From positions 1,678,228 through 1,742,227 of the forward strand of contig CM036765.1 of NCBI GenBank assembly GCA_020796225.1: a DNA stretch of 64,000 nt, read 5' to 3'. Positions 1 to 11,460 of this stretch are shown piece by piece. Source of the DNA: Arion vulgaris. Lineage: Eukaryota; Mollusca; Gastropoda; Stylommatophora; Arionidae. The first letter of the stretch is position 1. The number at the start of each line of letters is the position of its first letter. The notes beneath the pieces were generated by a model, which saw only the letters and a list, made by a program, of their open reading frames with translations, had not been told where the DNA came from and searched no databases. A program made the translations under genes and the position numbers.

Positions 1-210
1 ACCGATGGGTTACGATGTCTATGGCACCGAGCCGAGGAGCTGAAAGCTCAAGTGCTCAAAAGAAAAAAAATCCAATACTCTAAAATTTGTAACGATATCT
101 TGTGGTAGATTTGTTATCTGAAATCTGCTCTAGGCAGGATTAGACTAAACGTTATTTCACAAGTGTTCTCTGTAGTCATATCTGACCACAGCTTGATTAA
201 ACATCCACAG
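1..210. other. Unique AT-rich sequence, nothing recognised
   Basis: No open frame of note, no repeat and no RNA signature seen. It leads directly into the 26-bp array. Confidence 0.4.
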
Positions 211-757
211 TTATCTGTCATTGCTGATATTAATAATTTATCTGTCATTGCTGATATTAATAGTTATCTGTCATTGCTGATATTAATAGTTATCTGTCAT
301 TGCTGATATTAATAGTTATCTGTCATTGCTGATATTAATAGTTATCTGTCATTGCTGATATTAATAGTTATCTGTCATTGCTGATATTAATAGTTATCTG
401 TCATTGCTGATAATAATAGTTATCTGTCATTGCTGATATTAATAGTTATCTGTCATTGCTGATATTAATAGTTATCTGTCATTGCTGATATTAATAGTTA
501 TCTGTCATTGCTGATATTAATAGTTATCTGTCATTGCTGATATTAATAGTTATCTGTCATTGCTGATATTAATAGTTATCTGTCATTGCTGATATTAATA
601 GTTATCTGTCATTGCTGATAATAATAGTTATCTGTCATTGCTGATATTAATAGTTATCTGTCATTGCTGATATTAATAGTTATCTGTCATTGCTGATATT
701 AATAGTTATCTGTCATTGCTGATATTAATAGTTATCTGTCATTGCTAATATTAATAG
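211..757. repeat. 26-bp minisatellite, about 21 copies
   Basis: The unit contains TGTCATTGCTGATATTAATAG and repeats every 26 bp. Copies are nearly identical. One recurrent variant has GATAATAATAG instead of GATATTAATAG and appears in two copies about 200 bp apart, so a multi-unit block was probably duplicated. Confidence 0.95.
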
Positions 758-808
758 ACTACTTAAGTAGTTCCAACCACACAAAAAGATTTTACAGAAT
801 CTAAGTCA

Positions 809-1190
809 ATAGTCCAATCAGAGAAGTCTAACTGTGTATCAACTTTCTTACTCTATGCTACATTTAAAACTATAGTTCAATCAGAAAGTCTAACTGTGTA
901 ACAACTTTCTCAATCTATAGCTCATTTAAAACTATAGTTCAATCAGAAAGTCTAACTATGTAACCAACTTTTCTCTCTATGCTCATTTAAAACTATAGTT
1001 CAATCAGAGAAGTCTAACTGTGTAACCAACTTTCTCACTCTATGCACATTTAAAACTATAGTTCAATCAGAGAAGTCTAACTGTGTAACCAACTTTCTCT
1101 ACTCTATGCTACATTTAAAACTATAGTTCAATCAGAGAAGTCAATGTGTTAGAACAACTTTCTCTTCATCCATGAAACATTTAATATTAT
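809..1190. repeat. 62-bp minisatellite, about 6 copies
   Basis: Unit of 62-63 bp with the landmarks CTATAGTTCAATCAGA and CTAACTGTGTAACC. Copies carry several small indels, so it is more diverged than its neighbours. Confidence 0.9.
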
Positions 1191-1196
1191 CAAGCC

Positions 1197-1282
1197 AGTC
1201 CTCCTTTCTCTCTCTCACACAAACACTTTCTCTCTCTCACACAAACACTTTCTCTGTATGTAGACGAATAATGAATGTCCGA

Positions 1283-1315
<33 letters not shown>

Positions 1316-1317
1316 AA
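1197..1317. repeat. CT/CA microsatellite patches
   Basis: Two copies of a CT-rich plus ACACAAACACTTT unit are followed by a pure CT then CA dinucleotide run at about 1281-1316. Confidence 0.85.
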
Positions 1318-1357
1318 CATCTTTGACGTGTAAATACAGCGACTAAATGTCTCATCC

Positions 1358-1907
1358 CACACAGACAGCATGTTCACACAGACAACATGTTCACACAGAC
1401 AACATGTTCACACAGACAACATGTTCACACAGACAACATGTTCACACAGACAACATGAGCACACAGACAGCATGTTCACACAGACAACATGTTCACACAG
1501 ACAACATGTTCACACAGACAACATGTTCATACATACAACATGTTCACACAGACAACATGTTCACACAGACAACATGTTCACACAGACAACATGCTCACAC
1601 AGACAACATGTGCACACAGACAACATGTGCACACATACAACATGTTCACACAGACAACATGTGCACACAGACAACATGTTCACATTGACAAAATGTCAAC
1701 AAACAACTGTTCACACATACAACATGTTCACACAGACAACATGTTCACACAGACAACATGTTCACACAGACAACATGTTCACACAGACAACATGTTCACA
1801 AAGACAACATGTCACAAACATGTTCACACAGACAATATGTTCACACAGACAACATGTTCACACAGACAACATGTTCACACAGACAACATGTTCACACAGA
1901 CAACATT
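1358..1907. repeat. 17-bp minisatellite, about 32 copies
   Basis: Unit ACATGTTCACACAGACA, 17 bp. Because 17 is not a multiple of three, the forward frame cycles through all phases and stays open, giving His/Thr/Gln-rich frames of up to 216 codons that are artefacts of the array. Minor variants include ATGTGC, ATGCTC and ATACATACA. Confidence 0.95.
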
Positions 1908-2270
1908 GTATCAACAAGATTAACTATATTCTCTCAACTACTTACTATTGCTCAATTCATAAATTGTATAATTTTTTTAGAAACATTTTCATTTTTCACT
2001 TCCTAGTGTTTAATTCCTGAAATGCTACAAGCTACATAACACACCGCTCCAGCAATGCCAGTTCCTCAGCTAGCCGCCTCACAGACAAAATACATCATAC
2101 AAATTAATTGACAACGTTAATTTAATACTATTTATGTGTAGTTTTGTGTAAAATACGTAAGTGCATTTATAAAAACAAGATTTCAGTTTTGCACATTCTG
2201 GTTGTCAACAATTGTTATTTTGTTGTGAAGTTCAACATTTGAAAGTTATAATGTATGTTTTATGACAATA
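1908..2270. other. Unique AT-rich spacer
   Basis: No repeat, RNA gene or credible coding sequence recognised between the 17-bp array and the LINE 3' end. Confidence 0.4.
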
Positions 2271-2274
2271 AATA

Positions 2275-2402
2275 TCGAACTGGCGTGTTGGGTCGCTGGA
2301 CGCTGCTGGATTTGCTGAGGAGGAGATCGGAGCACCTATGGACATGTCCGGAGTGCTATGATGATAGTTCTCATAAAACTGATAACTGATATCTATACAA
2401 GG
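2275..2402 (+). pseudogene. 3' end of an RNase H-type LINE (copy 1)
   Basis: The frame reads LLRRRSEHLWTCPECYDD, a C-terminal tail also seen in broken form at 47.8 kb (minus) and 48.8 kb (plus). The shared DNA includes GGACATGTCCGGAGTGC and a terminal AACTGATAT...AAGGAAAT. At the 48.8-kb copy this tail follows an RNase H domain, which identifies the family. Only about 130 bp remain here. The 42-bp array begins about 15 bp after its end. Confidence 0.6.
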
Positions 2403-2416
2403 AAATTGTGCTTAAA

Positions 2417-2794
2417 AACCGTGATCTGAATGTGTGTTCACCATATGGTAACGTCTATAACCGTGATCTGAATGTGTGTTCACCATATGGTAACGTTTAT
2501 AACCGTGATCTGAATGTGTGTTCACCATATGGTAACGTCTATAACCGTGATCTGAATGTGTGTTCACCATATGGTAACGTCTATAACCGTGATCTGAATG
2601 TGTGTTCACCATATGGTAACGTCTATAACCGTGATCTGAATGTGTGTTCACCATATGGTAACGTTTATAACCGTGATCTGAATGTGTGTTCACCATATGG
2701 TAACGTTTATAACCGTGATCTCAATGTGTGTTCACTATGTGGTAACGTTTATAACCGTGATCTGAATGTGTGTTCACTATGTGGTAACGTTTAT
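2417..2794. repeat. 42-bp minisatellite, 9 copies
   Basis: Nine units of exactly 42 bp, read as NRDLNVCSPYGNVY on the plus strand. The frame is open on both strands because 42 is a multiple of three. Variation is confined to a few positions (GTCTAT/GTTTAT, CCATAT/CTATGT). It sits directly behind a LINE 3' end. Confidence 0.95.
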
Positions 2795-2901
2795 AGTTTC
2801 CCATAAAACTTTTTAATCAACGTTTTCTCAGCTGTTACCTATCTCCTTAACCTCTAATGACCTTGTCCAATCACATTAACTCGCAATACTAACTTACTAA
2901 A

Positions 2902-2963
2902 ATACCCACACGAAACTACACGCATCTACCAGATACCCACACGAAACTACACGCATCTACCAG
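2902..2963. repeat. 31-bp tandem duplication
   Basis: Two adjacent copies of a 31-bp unit containing CACACGAAACTACACGCAT. Confidence 0.8.
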
Positions 2964-3005
2964 CTATATTTCTCCTTTCCCAATCCTTCTTGAATACCTA
3001 TATGT

Positions 3006-3140
3006 CTAAACTAGTTAGCTGTGAGATCCGACCTAAACTAGTTAGCTGTGAGGTCAGACCTAAACTAGTTAGCTGTGAGGTCCGACCTAAACTAGTTAGC
3101 TGTGAGGTCCGACCTAAACTAGTTAGCTGTGAGGTTCGAC
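3006..3140. repeat. 27-bp minisatellite, 5 copies
   Basis: Unit of 27 bp reading KLVSCEVRP on the plus strand. The flanking frames (3.0-3.4 kb) have no similarity I recognise, so I do not call a gene. Confidence 0.9.
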
Positions 3141-3463
3141 CTCTTGAAAGTCTGTACATCTTATCGCACACTACTATCAGATTGGAACAGTTTTGGTTTA
3201 AACCAAGATTTGTCAGTTTGTCTGTCGTTTTGATAGCTAGTATATTTCTAATCGTATTGAAGAGAATTCTGTTCAAGTGGAATATGAAAGACTGTTGGTC
3301 TGTACTGGTTAGTATAGATACGTTTTGAATGCCTACATTTGTATACTGGAACAATATAAACTTGTTGAGTCTACATGACACTTTCAATATGTTTAGTATT
3401 ACTAAAGTATTAATAGTATTACTAGTAATAAGTATTCAGTATTTGAGTTGATAATAACATCAT
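3141..3463. other. Unique spacer between the 27-bp and 31-bp arrays
   Basis: Frames run through this stretch on both strands but contain no domain or motif I can name and begin inside the array. No RNA gene seen. Confidence 0.35.
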
Positions 3464-3590
3464 ATTCATTGAAGTATGTGAAATGTAATGATGTATTCAT
3501 TGAAGTATGTGAAATGTAATGATGTACTCATTGAAGTATGTGAAATGTATTCATTAAAGTATGTGAAATGTAATGATGTACTCATGAAAG
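3464..3590. repeat. About 31-bp repeat, 4 imperfect copies
   Basis: Copies share ATTCATTGAAGTATGTGAAA. One copy is shortened by an internal deletion. Confidence 0.75.
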
Positions 3591-3779
3591 AAAGGGAATA
3601 TGTCTGACGTACTCATATTGAACACGTGACCTACGTTTTATCGTTCGTCTCCGATAGGACTAGGTTTGGCCTTAGCCACGAACGACTATACGCTGGGCCT
3701 CCGTTCCTACACAACTACACGTGCGAAAGGGAATCTAAAGAAGCATTCCTGCAAGAAAGGGAATATAAAATGATACTTA
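3591..3779. other. Possible interspersed repeat, unclassified
   Basis: A GC-richer block with GAAAGGGAAT at both edges and a third copy inside. It could be a SINE or MITE body, but I found no A or B box pair and no clear inverted termini. Confidence 0.25.
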
Positions 3780-4260
3780 TGTAAGACTAATATTATATAG
3801 ATACAATCATGTATGTAAGACTAATATTATATAGATACAATCATGTATGTAAGATTAATATTATATAGATACAATCATGTATGTAAGACTAATATTATAT
3901 AGATACAATCATGTATTAGAACCAATATTATATAGATACAATCATGTATGTAAGATTAATATTATATAGATACAATCATGTATGTAAGATTAATATTATA
4001 TAGATACAATCATGTATGTAAGACTAATATTATATAGATACAATCATGTATGTAAGACTAATATTATATAGATACAATCATGTATGTAAGACTAATATTA
4101 TATAGATACAATCATGTATGTAGGACTAATATTATATAGATACAATCATGTATGTAAGATTAATATTATATAGATACAATCATGTATGTAAGACTAATAT
4201 TATATAGATACAATCATGTATGTAAGACTAATATTATATAGATACAGTCATGTATGTAAG
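3780..4260. repeat. 34-bp minisatellite, left part, about 14 copies
   Basis: Unit of 34 bp containing AATATTATATAGATACAATC. The array stops abruptly at the start of the LINE at 4261 and resumes after it at 7247, so the LINE interrupts it. Confidence 0.95.
4250..4260. repeat. Candidate target-site duplication, left
   Basis: ATGTATGTAAG immediately precedes the LINE and is repeated immediately after it at 7247-7257. The array itself contains this string every 34 bp, so the evidence is the exact phase match on both sides. Confidence 0.6.
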
Positions 4261-7246
4261 AAACTCTACCAATGCCGGTTCCAAGCCCGGATGAAAAAAA
4301 GGAGGACTTGTGCGTGAGGCCAGCTACCTCATCACAAGAGATTGAAAGAGTTACGAAACTTGCAAGAAAGAACGCCATACCGGTAAACCGACCAGCCAGG
4401 TGGTGTGCGGTGCACCTAGTGCTTCAATGACGGTTGCTGATGAAAGCCGCTCTGCGGAAGTCAGCAACCTGACTCGTACATTACTTGGCTCAAAAACACA
4501 CACGAAAATTGGATTTTGGAATGTGAGAACGATGGTTACGGCTACAAAATCAGCCCAAATTGCAGAAGAAATGAAGAGATACGAGCTGGACATACTGGGT
4601 TTAAGTGAGGTGAGATGGCCTGGAACAGATAGAAGAGTAGTTAGTGGATTAACTTTCATATATTCAGAGAGAGAGGATGGTAAGAATTTTGAGGAAGTGG
4701 GTATAATGATGACACCTAGAGTAGCAAATAGCATGTTAGAATGGGAACCCATCTCGAGTCGAATAATCAGAACCCGCTTCAGTATCAGGCATGTCAATAT
4801 GACAATACTGCAGTGTTATGCACCAACAAACGAGGCTGACAATGATAACAAAGACACATTTTATGAGCAACTACAAGATCAAATTAACAAGACCCAAAAA
4901 CATGACCTGTTAGTAATAATGGGGGACTTTAATTTACTTGGCACTCACCAGATGGAGTGACCAGGAATAAAATTGACCATATGTGCATAAATACACAATT
5001 TAGAACATCATTGCTGGATGTCCGTGCATACAGAGGGGCAGATGTAGGAAGTGATCATAATTTATGCATAGGTAAATTGAAACTGAAATTGAAAAATTCA
5101 TCATACTAAAAAAGAACAACTGCGAATAGACAGTCAAAAACAACAAAATAAAGAAGTAAAAGAGAAATATCAGCTCGAACTTAAGAATAGGTTCAGTTAC
5201 TCAATGTGAAAATCAACAGAACATTGAAGACAAATGGACTAAGATAAAGGACACACTATTGGGGGCAGCAAATAGTATTAAAGACGAAAGACAGAAAACC
5301 TTGGATACGCGATGATACTTGGAAATGTATTCAAGAAGAAGAAAGATGAAACTAGCGATATTTAATACTAAGGATGCAACAGATGAAATCCAAGCTAAAG
5401 AGGAATATAGACTAAAAGACAAGGAAGTGAAAAGAGCGGCTAGAAGAGATAAAAGAGCATATGACAATCGACTGGCTGAAAAAGGGAAAAGGCAGCTAAG
5501 ACTGGAAACAGTAAAATGCTATACAACACACTAAAACAATTTACTGGAACTTTTGTTTCAAAGGGTGGCCCAATCAAGAGTAAAGATGGTAAAGTTCTAA
5601 CATCAGATACTGAGCAGAAGAAAAGATGACAGAACATTTTGAAGAAATATTAAATAGACCTGATCCACCAGTACTACTCAAATTTGACGAAGAGGCAAGA
5701 AACAGCTCCCTACCAATTAACGAAGAAATGATAAGTGTAGCTGAGGTCAAGGAGGCAATCCATTCACTGATAAACAATAAGGCAGCGTGTGATGACAACA
5801 TTACTGCAGAAATGCTCAAAGCGGCTGATAATGCAACTGGTAGCCAGGTGCAAGAACTATTTAATAAAGTATGGGAAGAAGAAACTGTCCCAGATCAATG
5901 GAAAAAGGAATAATTGTTAAGATCCCCAAAAAGGTGATCTCAAAGATTGCAACAACTGGAGAGGAATCACCCTATTATCAGTAATGACCAAGACTTTCTG
6001 CAAAAATCATTCTTAATAGAATCAAAGGAGCAGTGGACACAACCCTGAGAGAATAACAAACTGGTTTTAGACATGGGAGAAGCTGCTTAGACCAAATAAT
6101 TACCCTACGACTAATTTTGGAAGAACATATTGAGAATCAACAACCACTTATACTAAATTTCATCGATTTTGAAAAAGCCTTTGATAATCTACACATAATC
6201 TCTCTGTGGAATATTCTGAGATGCTATGGAATACCAGACACAAAAATAAACATTATTAAGAGCCTCTATGAGGGTTCACAGTGTGCAGTTCGTACACAGC
6301 GACTGGTTTATGGTTGAAACCGGAGTAAAGCAAGATTGTATTCTATCTCCGCTATTGTTTGGAGTGGCCATTGACTGAGTGATGCGAAAATGTTGCAGGG
6401 GCGAAACTGGCATCGATTGGGTAGAAAATAGTCAACTAGAAGATTTGGATTTTGCAGATGATATTGCCTTGTTAAGTAGAAACAACCAAGATATACAAAG
6501 AAAAACAGACAACTTGTCATCTATAGCATCAAAAGTTGGACTGCAGATAAGCTATGAAAAACAAATATAATGAAGACACCTATGGCAAGTAACGCAGGTA
6601 TCACCCTGGAATCTAAAATGATAAAAATAACAGAGCAGTTCACCTATAGATAGCAATTTTGATTGCACAGGAAATGTTAAAAATGAAATCATGATACGAA
6701 TTGGCAAAGCAGCATCAGCTTTTAAAAGTCTAAATAAAATATGGAACTGCAAGTTATATAGTATTAAACTAAATTACGAATTTTCAATTCAAATTATGTA
6801 TCAATCCTAACATATGCCAGCGAGAGTTGGAAAATGACTAAAGATATAGAAAGCAAGTTGAATGCATTTGAAAATAGATGTCTGCGAAAAATAATGAATA
6901 TAAAATGGAACGAATTCAGGAGAAGTGATGAAATCAGAGACATGTCTGGTCAACCACTAGTGACAACTGTTATAAGAAAGAGAAGATGGAGATATGTTGG
7001 ACACACCTTAAGGAGAAATGATCAACGAATATCAAAGCAGGCATTGAAGTGGGATGCAAAGGGTTCAAGAAAGAGAGGTAGACCTAAGGAGACCCTGAAA
7101 CGTACTTTGTTGAGAGAGGCAAGAAATATCGGTCTCAGTTCCATGGAGGAGATTGAGCGAGTTGCCCAGGATAGAGCGGTATTGAGAAATCGCTTTCAGG
7201 CCCTATGTAACGTATATGAGAGGAATTATTATATTATCATTATTAT
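4261..7246 (+). pseudogene. RTE-like non-LTR retrotransposon (APE endonuclease + reverse transcriptase), degenerate near-full copy
   Basis: The 5' region has GGTTCCAAGCCCGGAT, then an open frame from about 4400 with an exonuclease-endonuclease-phosphatase type domain: GFWNVRTM, LGLSEVRW, ILQCYAPTNEAD and MGDFN. A deletion and frameshift after GDFN join it to SPDGVTRNKIDHMCI and the terminal GSDHNLCIG. The reverse transcriptase follows in several frames: LINNKAACDDNITAEML (5740-5820), NFIDFEKAFDN with the motif A Asp (about 6160-6190), GVKQDCILSPLLF (6325-6360), DLDFADDIALL (about 6445-6480) and VGLQISYEK. An intact C-terminal frame at 6834-7256 carries RKRRWRYVGHTLRRND and GSRKRGRPKETLKRTLL. 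At least six frameshifts or stops make it non-coding. It ends in a short AT-rich ATT-type tail. The clade assignment to RTE (SR2-like) is from family knowledge. The element would copy itself by target-primed reverse transcription if intact. Confidence 0.88.
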
Positions 7247-7305
7247 ATGTATGTAAGACTAAGATTGTATAGATACAATCATGTATGTAAGACTGAGATT
7301 GTATG
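7247..7305. repeat. 34-bp minisatellite, right part, about 2 diverged copies
   Basis: Continuation of the array interrupted by the LINE, starting with the duplicated ATGTATGTAAG at 7247-7257. These copies read ACTAAGATTG or ACTGAGATTG where the left part reads ACTAATATTA. Confidence 0.85.
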
Positions 7306-7390
7306 GGCGGCGTTTCGAAGACTTGCATCATATTGAGAAAATATACCACACGGTCCTGGACTTAGGGAAGCTACCCTAGCAGATCATAAG
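7306..7390 (+). repeat. SINE-like interspersed repeat, 5' part
   Basis: Contains GGAAGCTACCCTAGCAGAT, matched by GAGGCTACCCTAGTA in the copy at 61.6 kb. It continues into the CTACTTGTAGGCGCATAACT segment that forms the following array. Confidence 0.55.
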
Positions 7391-7794
7391 CGTTGTGTTG
7401 ACCTACTTGTAGGCGCATAACTGGCACAACGTACAATCGTTCTTAGGCTCAGATCACATACAAATCACACAAAGAGTTGTTAACTGGGGGTCGTTGTGTT
7501 GACCTACTTGTAGGCGCATAACTGGCACAACGTACAATCGTTCTTAGGCTCAGATCACATACAAATCACACAAAGAGTGGTTAACTGGGGGTCGTTGTGT
7601 TGACCTACTTGTAGGCGCATAACTGGCAAGACGTACAATCGTTCTTAGGCTCAGATCACACACGAATCACACAAAGAGTGGTTAACTGGGGGTCGTTGTG
7701 TTGACCTACTTGTAGGCGCATAACTAGCACAACGTACACTCGTTGTTAGGCTCAGATCACATACAAATCGCACAAAGAGTGGTTAACTGGCTCA
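7391..7794. repeat. 101-bp tandem array of a SINE segment, 4 copies
   Basis: Copies start at 7391, 7492, 7593 and 7694, an exact 101-bp period; the last is truncated. The unit (GACCTACTTGTAGGCGCATA ... CAGATCACATACAAATCACA) also occurs once, untandemised, at 61.65-61.75 kb. The array is therefore an amplified piece of an interspersed element. Confidence 0.9.
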
Positions 7795-8310
7795 AATCAC
7801 ATACAAATCACACAAAGAGTGGTTAACTGGCTCAGATCACATACAAATCACACAAAGAGTGGTTAACTGGGGCTCAGATCACATACAAATCACACAAAGA
7901 GTGGTTAACTGGCTCAGATCACATACAAATCACACAAAGAGTGGTTAACTGGCTCAGATCACATACAAATCACACAAAGAGTGGTTAACTTAGGCTCAGA
8001 TCACATACAAATCACACAAAGAATGGTTAACTGGGGCTCAGATCACATACAAATCACACAAAGACTGGTTAAATGGCTCAGATCACATACAAATCACACA
8101 AAGAGTGGTTAACTGGCTCAGATCACATACAAATCACACAAAGAGTGGTTAACTGGCTCAGATCACATACAAATCACACAAAGAGTGGTTAACTGGCTCA
8201 GATCACATACAAATCACACAAAGACTGGTTAAATGGCTCAGATCACATACAAATCACACAAAGACTGGTTAAATGGCTCAGATCACATACAAATCACACA
8301 AAGAGTGGTG
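7775..8310. repeat. 40-bp sub-array nested in the 101-bp unit, about 13 copies
   Basis: The unit GGCTCAGATCACATACAAAT...CACAAAGAGTGGTTAACT is the 3' portion of the 101-bp unit, re-amplified alone. Spacing is 40 bp with occasional 2-4 bp additions before GGCTCAG. Confidence 0.92.
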
Positions 8311-8379
8311 GGGAGTCGTTGTGGATCGTTGGAATAAAAAAAAGAGAAGATTTGAACTGGAAAAATAATGTCGAAACTG

Positions 8380-8502
8380 GAGACGGGTCTTGAAGTTACA
8401 CCTAACTGGTACAACTAACTCACGCTCTAAGACTCACATCACATACAGACAAGAAAGGGCGGTGTAACTAGTGGTTGATGAATAAGAAGAAGAAAACGGA
8501 TA
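8380..8502 (+). repeat. Second diverged copy of the same SINE-like family, GAA tail
   Basis: Shows CTCACATCACATACAGACAAG and GGTGTAACTAGTGGTTGA in the same order as the 7.4-kb and 61.7-kb copies, ending in AAGAAGAAGAAAA. The GAA-type tail recurs at several elements in the window. Confidence 0.55.
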
Positions 8503-8510
8503 ATTGTTGG

Positions 8511-8733
8511 AGTCCATTCACATCTGCTAGTGAGTCCATTCACATCTGCTAGTGAGTCCATTCACATCTGCTAGTGAGTCCATTCACATCTGCTAGTGAG
8601 TCCATTCACATCTGCTAGTGAGTCCATTCACATCTGCTAGTGAGTCCATTCACATCTGCTAGTGAGTCCATTCACATCTGCTAATGAGTCCATTCACATC
8701 TGCTAGTGAGTCCATTCACATCTGCTAGTGAGT
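8511..8733. repeat. 22-bp minisatellite, 10 copies
   Basis: Unit contains GTCCATTCACATCTGCTAGT. Almost perfect; one copy has CTAATG for CTAGTG. It starts a few bases after the GAA tail of the preceding SINE-like copy. Confidence 0.95.
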
Positions 8734-9053
8734 CCAAGAGTTTCAATGGTTATACCGGAGGAAGAGATTGAATTATTATCCAAATGTAACAAAATCAATA
8801 AAAATATTCAATAATACAGACCGGAACAATTGTTTACATAAATGTGTAATTATTTCTTACAATAAGGTGCAGCAAATATGAAAACAATGACTACAATACT
8901 AAGAGCAAACGTATTCCCATTGACAACGTGTTGGTGTAAAACATGGACACTTAGCTATTCAGTGAACAAGTGAATAAATGCTTTTGAAAATAAGTTGAGT
9001 TTAGTCGTCGGATCATCCTCACTGCACATGGAACCAATTACTCTATACGTGCT
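8734..9053. other. Unique spacer
   Basis: AT-rich sequence without repeat, motif or credible coding frame. Confidence 0.35.
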
Positions 9054-9177
9054 CTGATCTCCTCCTCAAGTATGTCTCTGATCTCCTCCTCAAGTATGTC
9101 TCTGATCTCCTCCTCAAGTATGTCTCTGATCTCCTCCTCAAGTATGTCTCTGATCTCCTCCTCAAGTATGTCTCTGA
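9054..9177. repeat. 24-bp minisatellite, 5 copies
   Basis: Unit of 24 bp, read as MSLISSSS on the plus strand. Perfect copies. Confidence 0.93.
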
Positions 9178-9196
9178 GCGTGTGGCGACCAACGAC

Positions 9197-9242
9197 ACCA
9201 GTTCTTTGTTGGTTTACTATTCTTCTTTGGCTACCAGTTGAA
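9197..9242. repeat. Interspersed fragment shared with 58.79 kb and 61.79 kb
   Basis: GACACCAGTTCTTTG then GGTTTACTATTCTTCTTTGG and CTACCAGT. Parts recur at 58787-58815 and 61788-61818, each time at the edge of an array or SINE. Family unknown. Confidence 0.55.
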
Positions 9243-9249
9243 AATAAGT

Positions 9250-10400
9250 GTTACAGAAGAATCCTCCATGCACAATAGACAGAAGAATCCTCCATGCACA
9301 ATAGACAGAAGAATCCTCCATGCACAATAGACAGAAGAATCCTCCATGCACAATAGACAGAAGAATCCTCTATGCACAATAGACAGAAGAATCCTCCATG
9401 CACAATAGACAGAAGAATCCTCCATGCACAATAGACAGAAGAATCCTCCATGCACAATAGACAGAAGAATCCTCCATGCACAATAGACAGAAGAATCCTC
9501 CATGCACAATAGACAGAAGAATCCTCCATGCACAATAGACAGAAGAATCCTCTGCATGCAAACATGCAAGACAGAAGAATCATCCATGCACAATAGACAG
9601 AAAGAATCCTCCATGCACAATAGACAGAAGAATCCTCCATGCACAATAGACAGAAGAATCTCTCATCCAATAACAGAAGAATCTCCATGCACAAAAGACA
9701 GAAGAATCCTCCATGCACATAGACAGAAGAATCCTCCATGCACAATAGACAGAAGAATCCTCCATGTACAATAGACAGAAGAATCCTCCATGCACACAGA
9801 AAATCTCCATGACAATAGCAGAAGAATCACTCCATGCACAATGACAGAAGAATCTCCATGCCAATGACAGAAGAATCATCCATGCACAATAGACAGAAGA
9901 ATCCTCCATGCACAATAGACAGAAGAATCATCCATGCATGACAGAACTAGACAGAAGAAAATCTCATGCACAATAGACAGAAGAATCTCATGCACAATAG
10001 ACAGAAGAATCATCCATGCACAATAGACAGAAGAATCCTCCATGCACAATAGACAGAAGAATCATCCATGCACAATAGACAGAAGAATCCATCCATGCAA
10101 TGACAGAAGAATCATCCATCATAGACAGAAGAATCCTCCATGCACAATAGACAGAAAGAATCACTCCATGCACAATAGACAGAAGAATCCTCCATGCACA
10201 ATAGACAGAAGAATCCTCCATGCACAATAGACAGAAGAATCATCCATGCACAATAGACAGAAAATCTCATGCACAATAGACAGAAGAATCTCCATGCACA
10301 ATAGACAGAAGAATCATCCATGACATAGACAGAAGAATCTCCATGCACAATAGACAGAAGAATCTCCATGCTACAAAGACAGAAAATCTCATGCACAATA
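9250..10400. repeat. 26-bp minisatellite, about 40 copies, decaying rightwards
   Basis: Unit contains AGAAGAATCCTCCATGCACA. Copies to about 9550 are almost perfect, then short deletions and insertions accumulate. Long Cys/Leu-rich minus-strand frames are read-through of the array. Confidence 0.92.
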
Positions 10401-10689
10401 GACATGAAAGAATCTATGACAATAGAAGAAGAATCACTCTGCAATGACAGAAGAAACTCCATGTACAAATAGAAGAAGAATCTCATACAAATAGACAGAA
10501 GAAACTCCATGCATTCAATAGACAGAAGAATCTCAATGTACAAATAGATCAGAAAATCTGCATGCACAATAGAAGAAAACTCTTCATTTATCAAATAGAT
10601 GAGAAAATCTGCAATGACAATAGAATGAGAAAATCTCAATGTTACAATAGAATGAAAAACTCTCAATTACAAATAGATAGAAATTGAAT
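10401..10689. repeat. Hybrid zone between the 26-bp and 31-bp arrays
   Basis: Units here mix the two flanking repeats, for example CAATAGACAGAAG beside AATAGAATGAGAAAA with ATGTTACAA. There is no sharp boundary. This could be real divergence or a consensus error. Confidence 0.6.
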
Positions 10690-11460
10690 CTTACAATAGA
10701 ATGAAAACTCTTGCAATCTTACAAATAGAATGAGAAAATCTCATTCATGAAAAAATCTCATTACAAATAGAATGAGAAAACTCTTGCAATGTTACAAATA
10801 GAATGAGAAAACTCTTGCAATCTTACAAATAGAATGAGAAAACTCTTGCAATGTTACAAATAGAATGAGAAAACTCTTGCAATCTTACAAATAGAATGAG
10901 AAAACTCTTGCAATGTTACAAATAGAATGATAAAACTCTTGCAATCTTACAAATAGAATGAGAAAACTTCAATTCATAAGAAAATGTTACAAATAGAATG
11001 AGAAAACTCTTGCAATGTTACAAATAGAATGAGAAAACTCTTGCAATCTTACAAATAGAATGAGAAAACTCTTGCAATGTTACAAATAGAATGAGAAAAC
11101 TCTTGCAATCTTACAAATAGAATGAGAAAACTCTTGCAATGTTACAAATAGAATGAGAAAACTCTTGCAATCTTACAAATAGAATAGAAAACTCTGCAAT
11201 TTACAAATAGAATGAGAAAACTCTTGCAATCTTACAAATAGAATGAGAAAACTCTTGCAATGTTACAAATAGAATGAAACCACAATAGAATGATGAAAAC
11301 TCTTGCAATCTTACAAATAGAATGAGAAAACTCTTGCAATGTTACAAATAGAATGAGAAAACTCTTGCAATGTTACAAATAGAATGAGAAAACTCTTGCA
11401 ATGTTACAAATAGAATGAGAAAATCTTAATGTTACAAATAGAATGAAAACTCTTGAATGA
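10690..11460. repeat. 31-bp minisatellite, about 25 copies, partly dimeric
   Basis: Unit ATAGAATGAGAAAACTCTTG...TTACAA of 31 bp. Copies alternate between CAATGTTAC and CAATCTTAC over much of the array, giving a 62-bp higher-order period. Confidence 0.9.

Noticed and set aside
3591..3779. SINE or MITE at 3.6-3.78 kb
   Set aside because: Neither polymerase III boxes nor inverted ends are convincing; kept only as an unclassified block.
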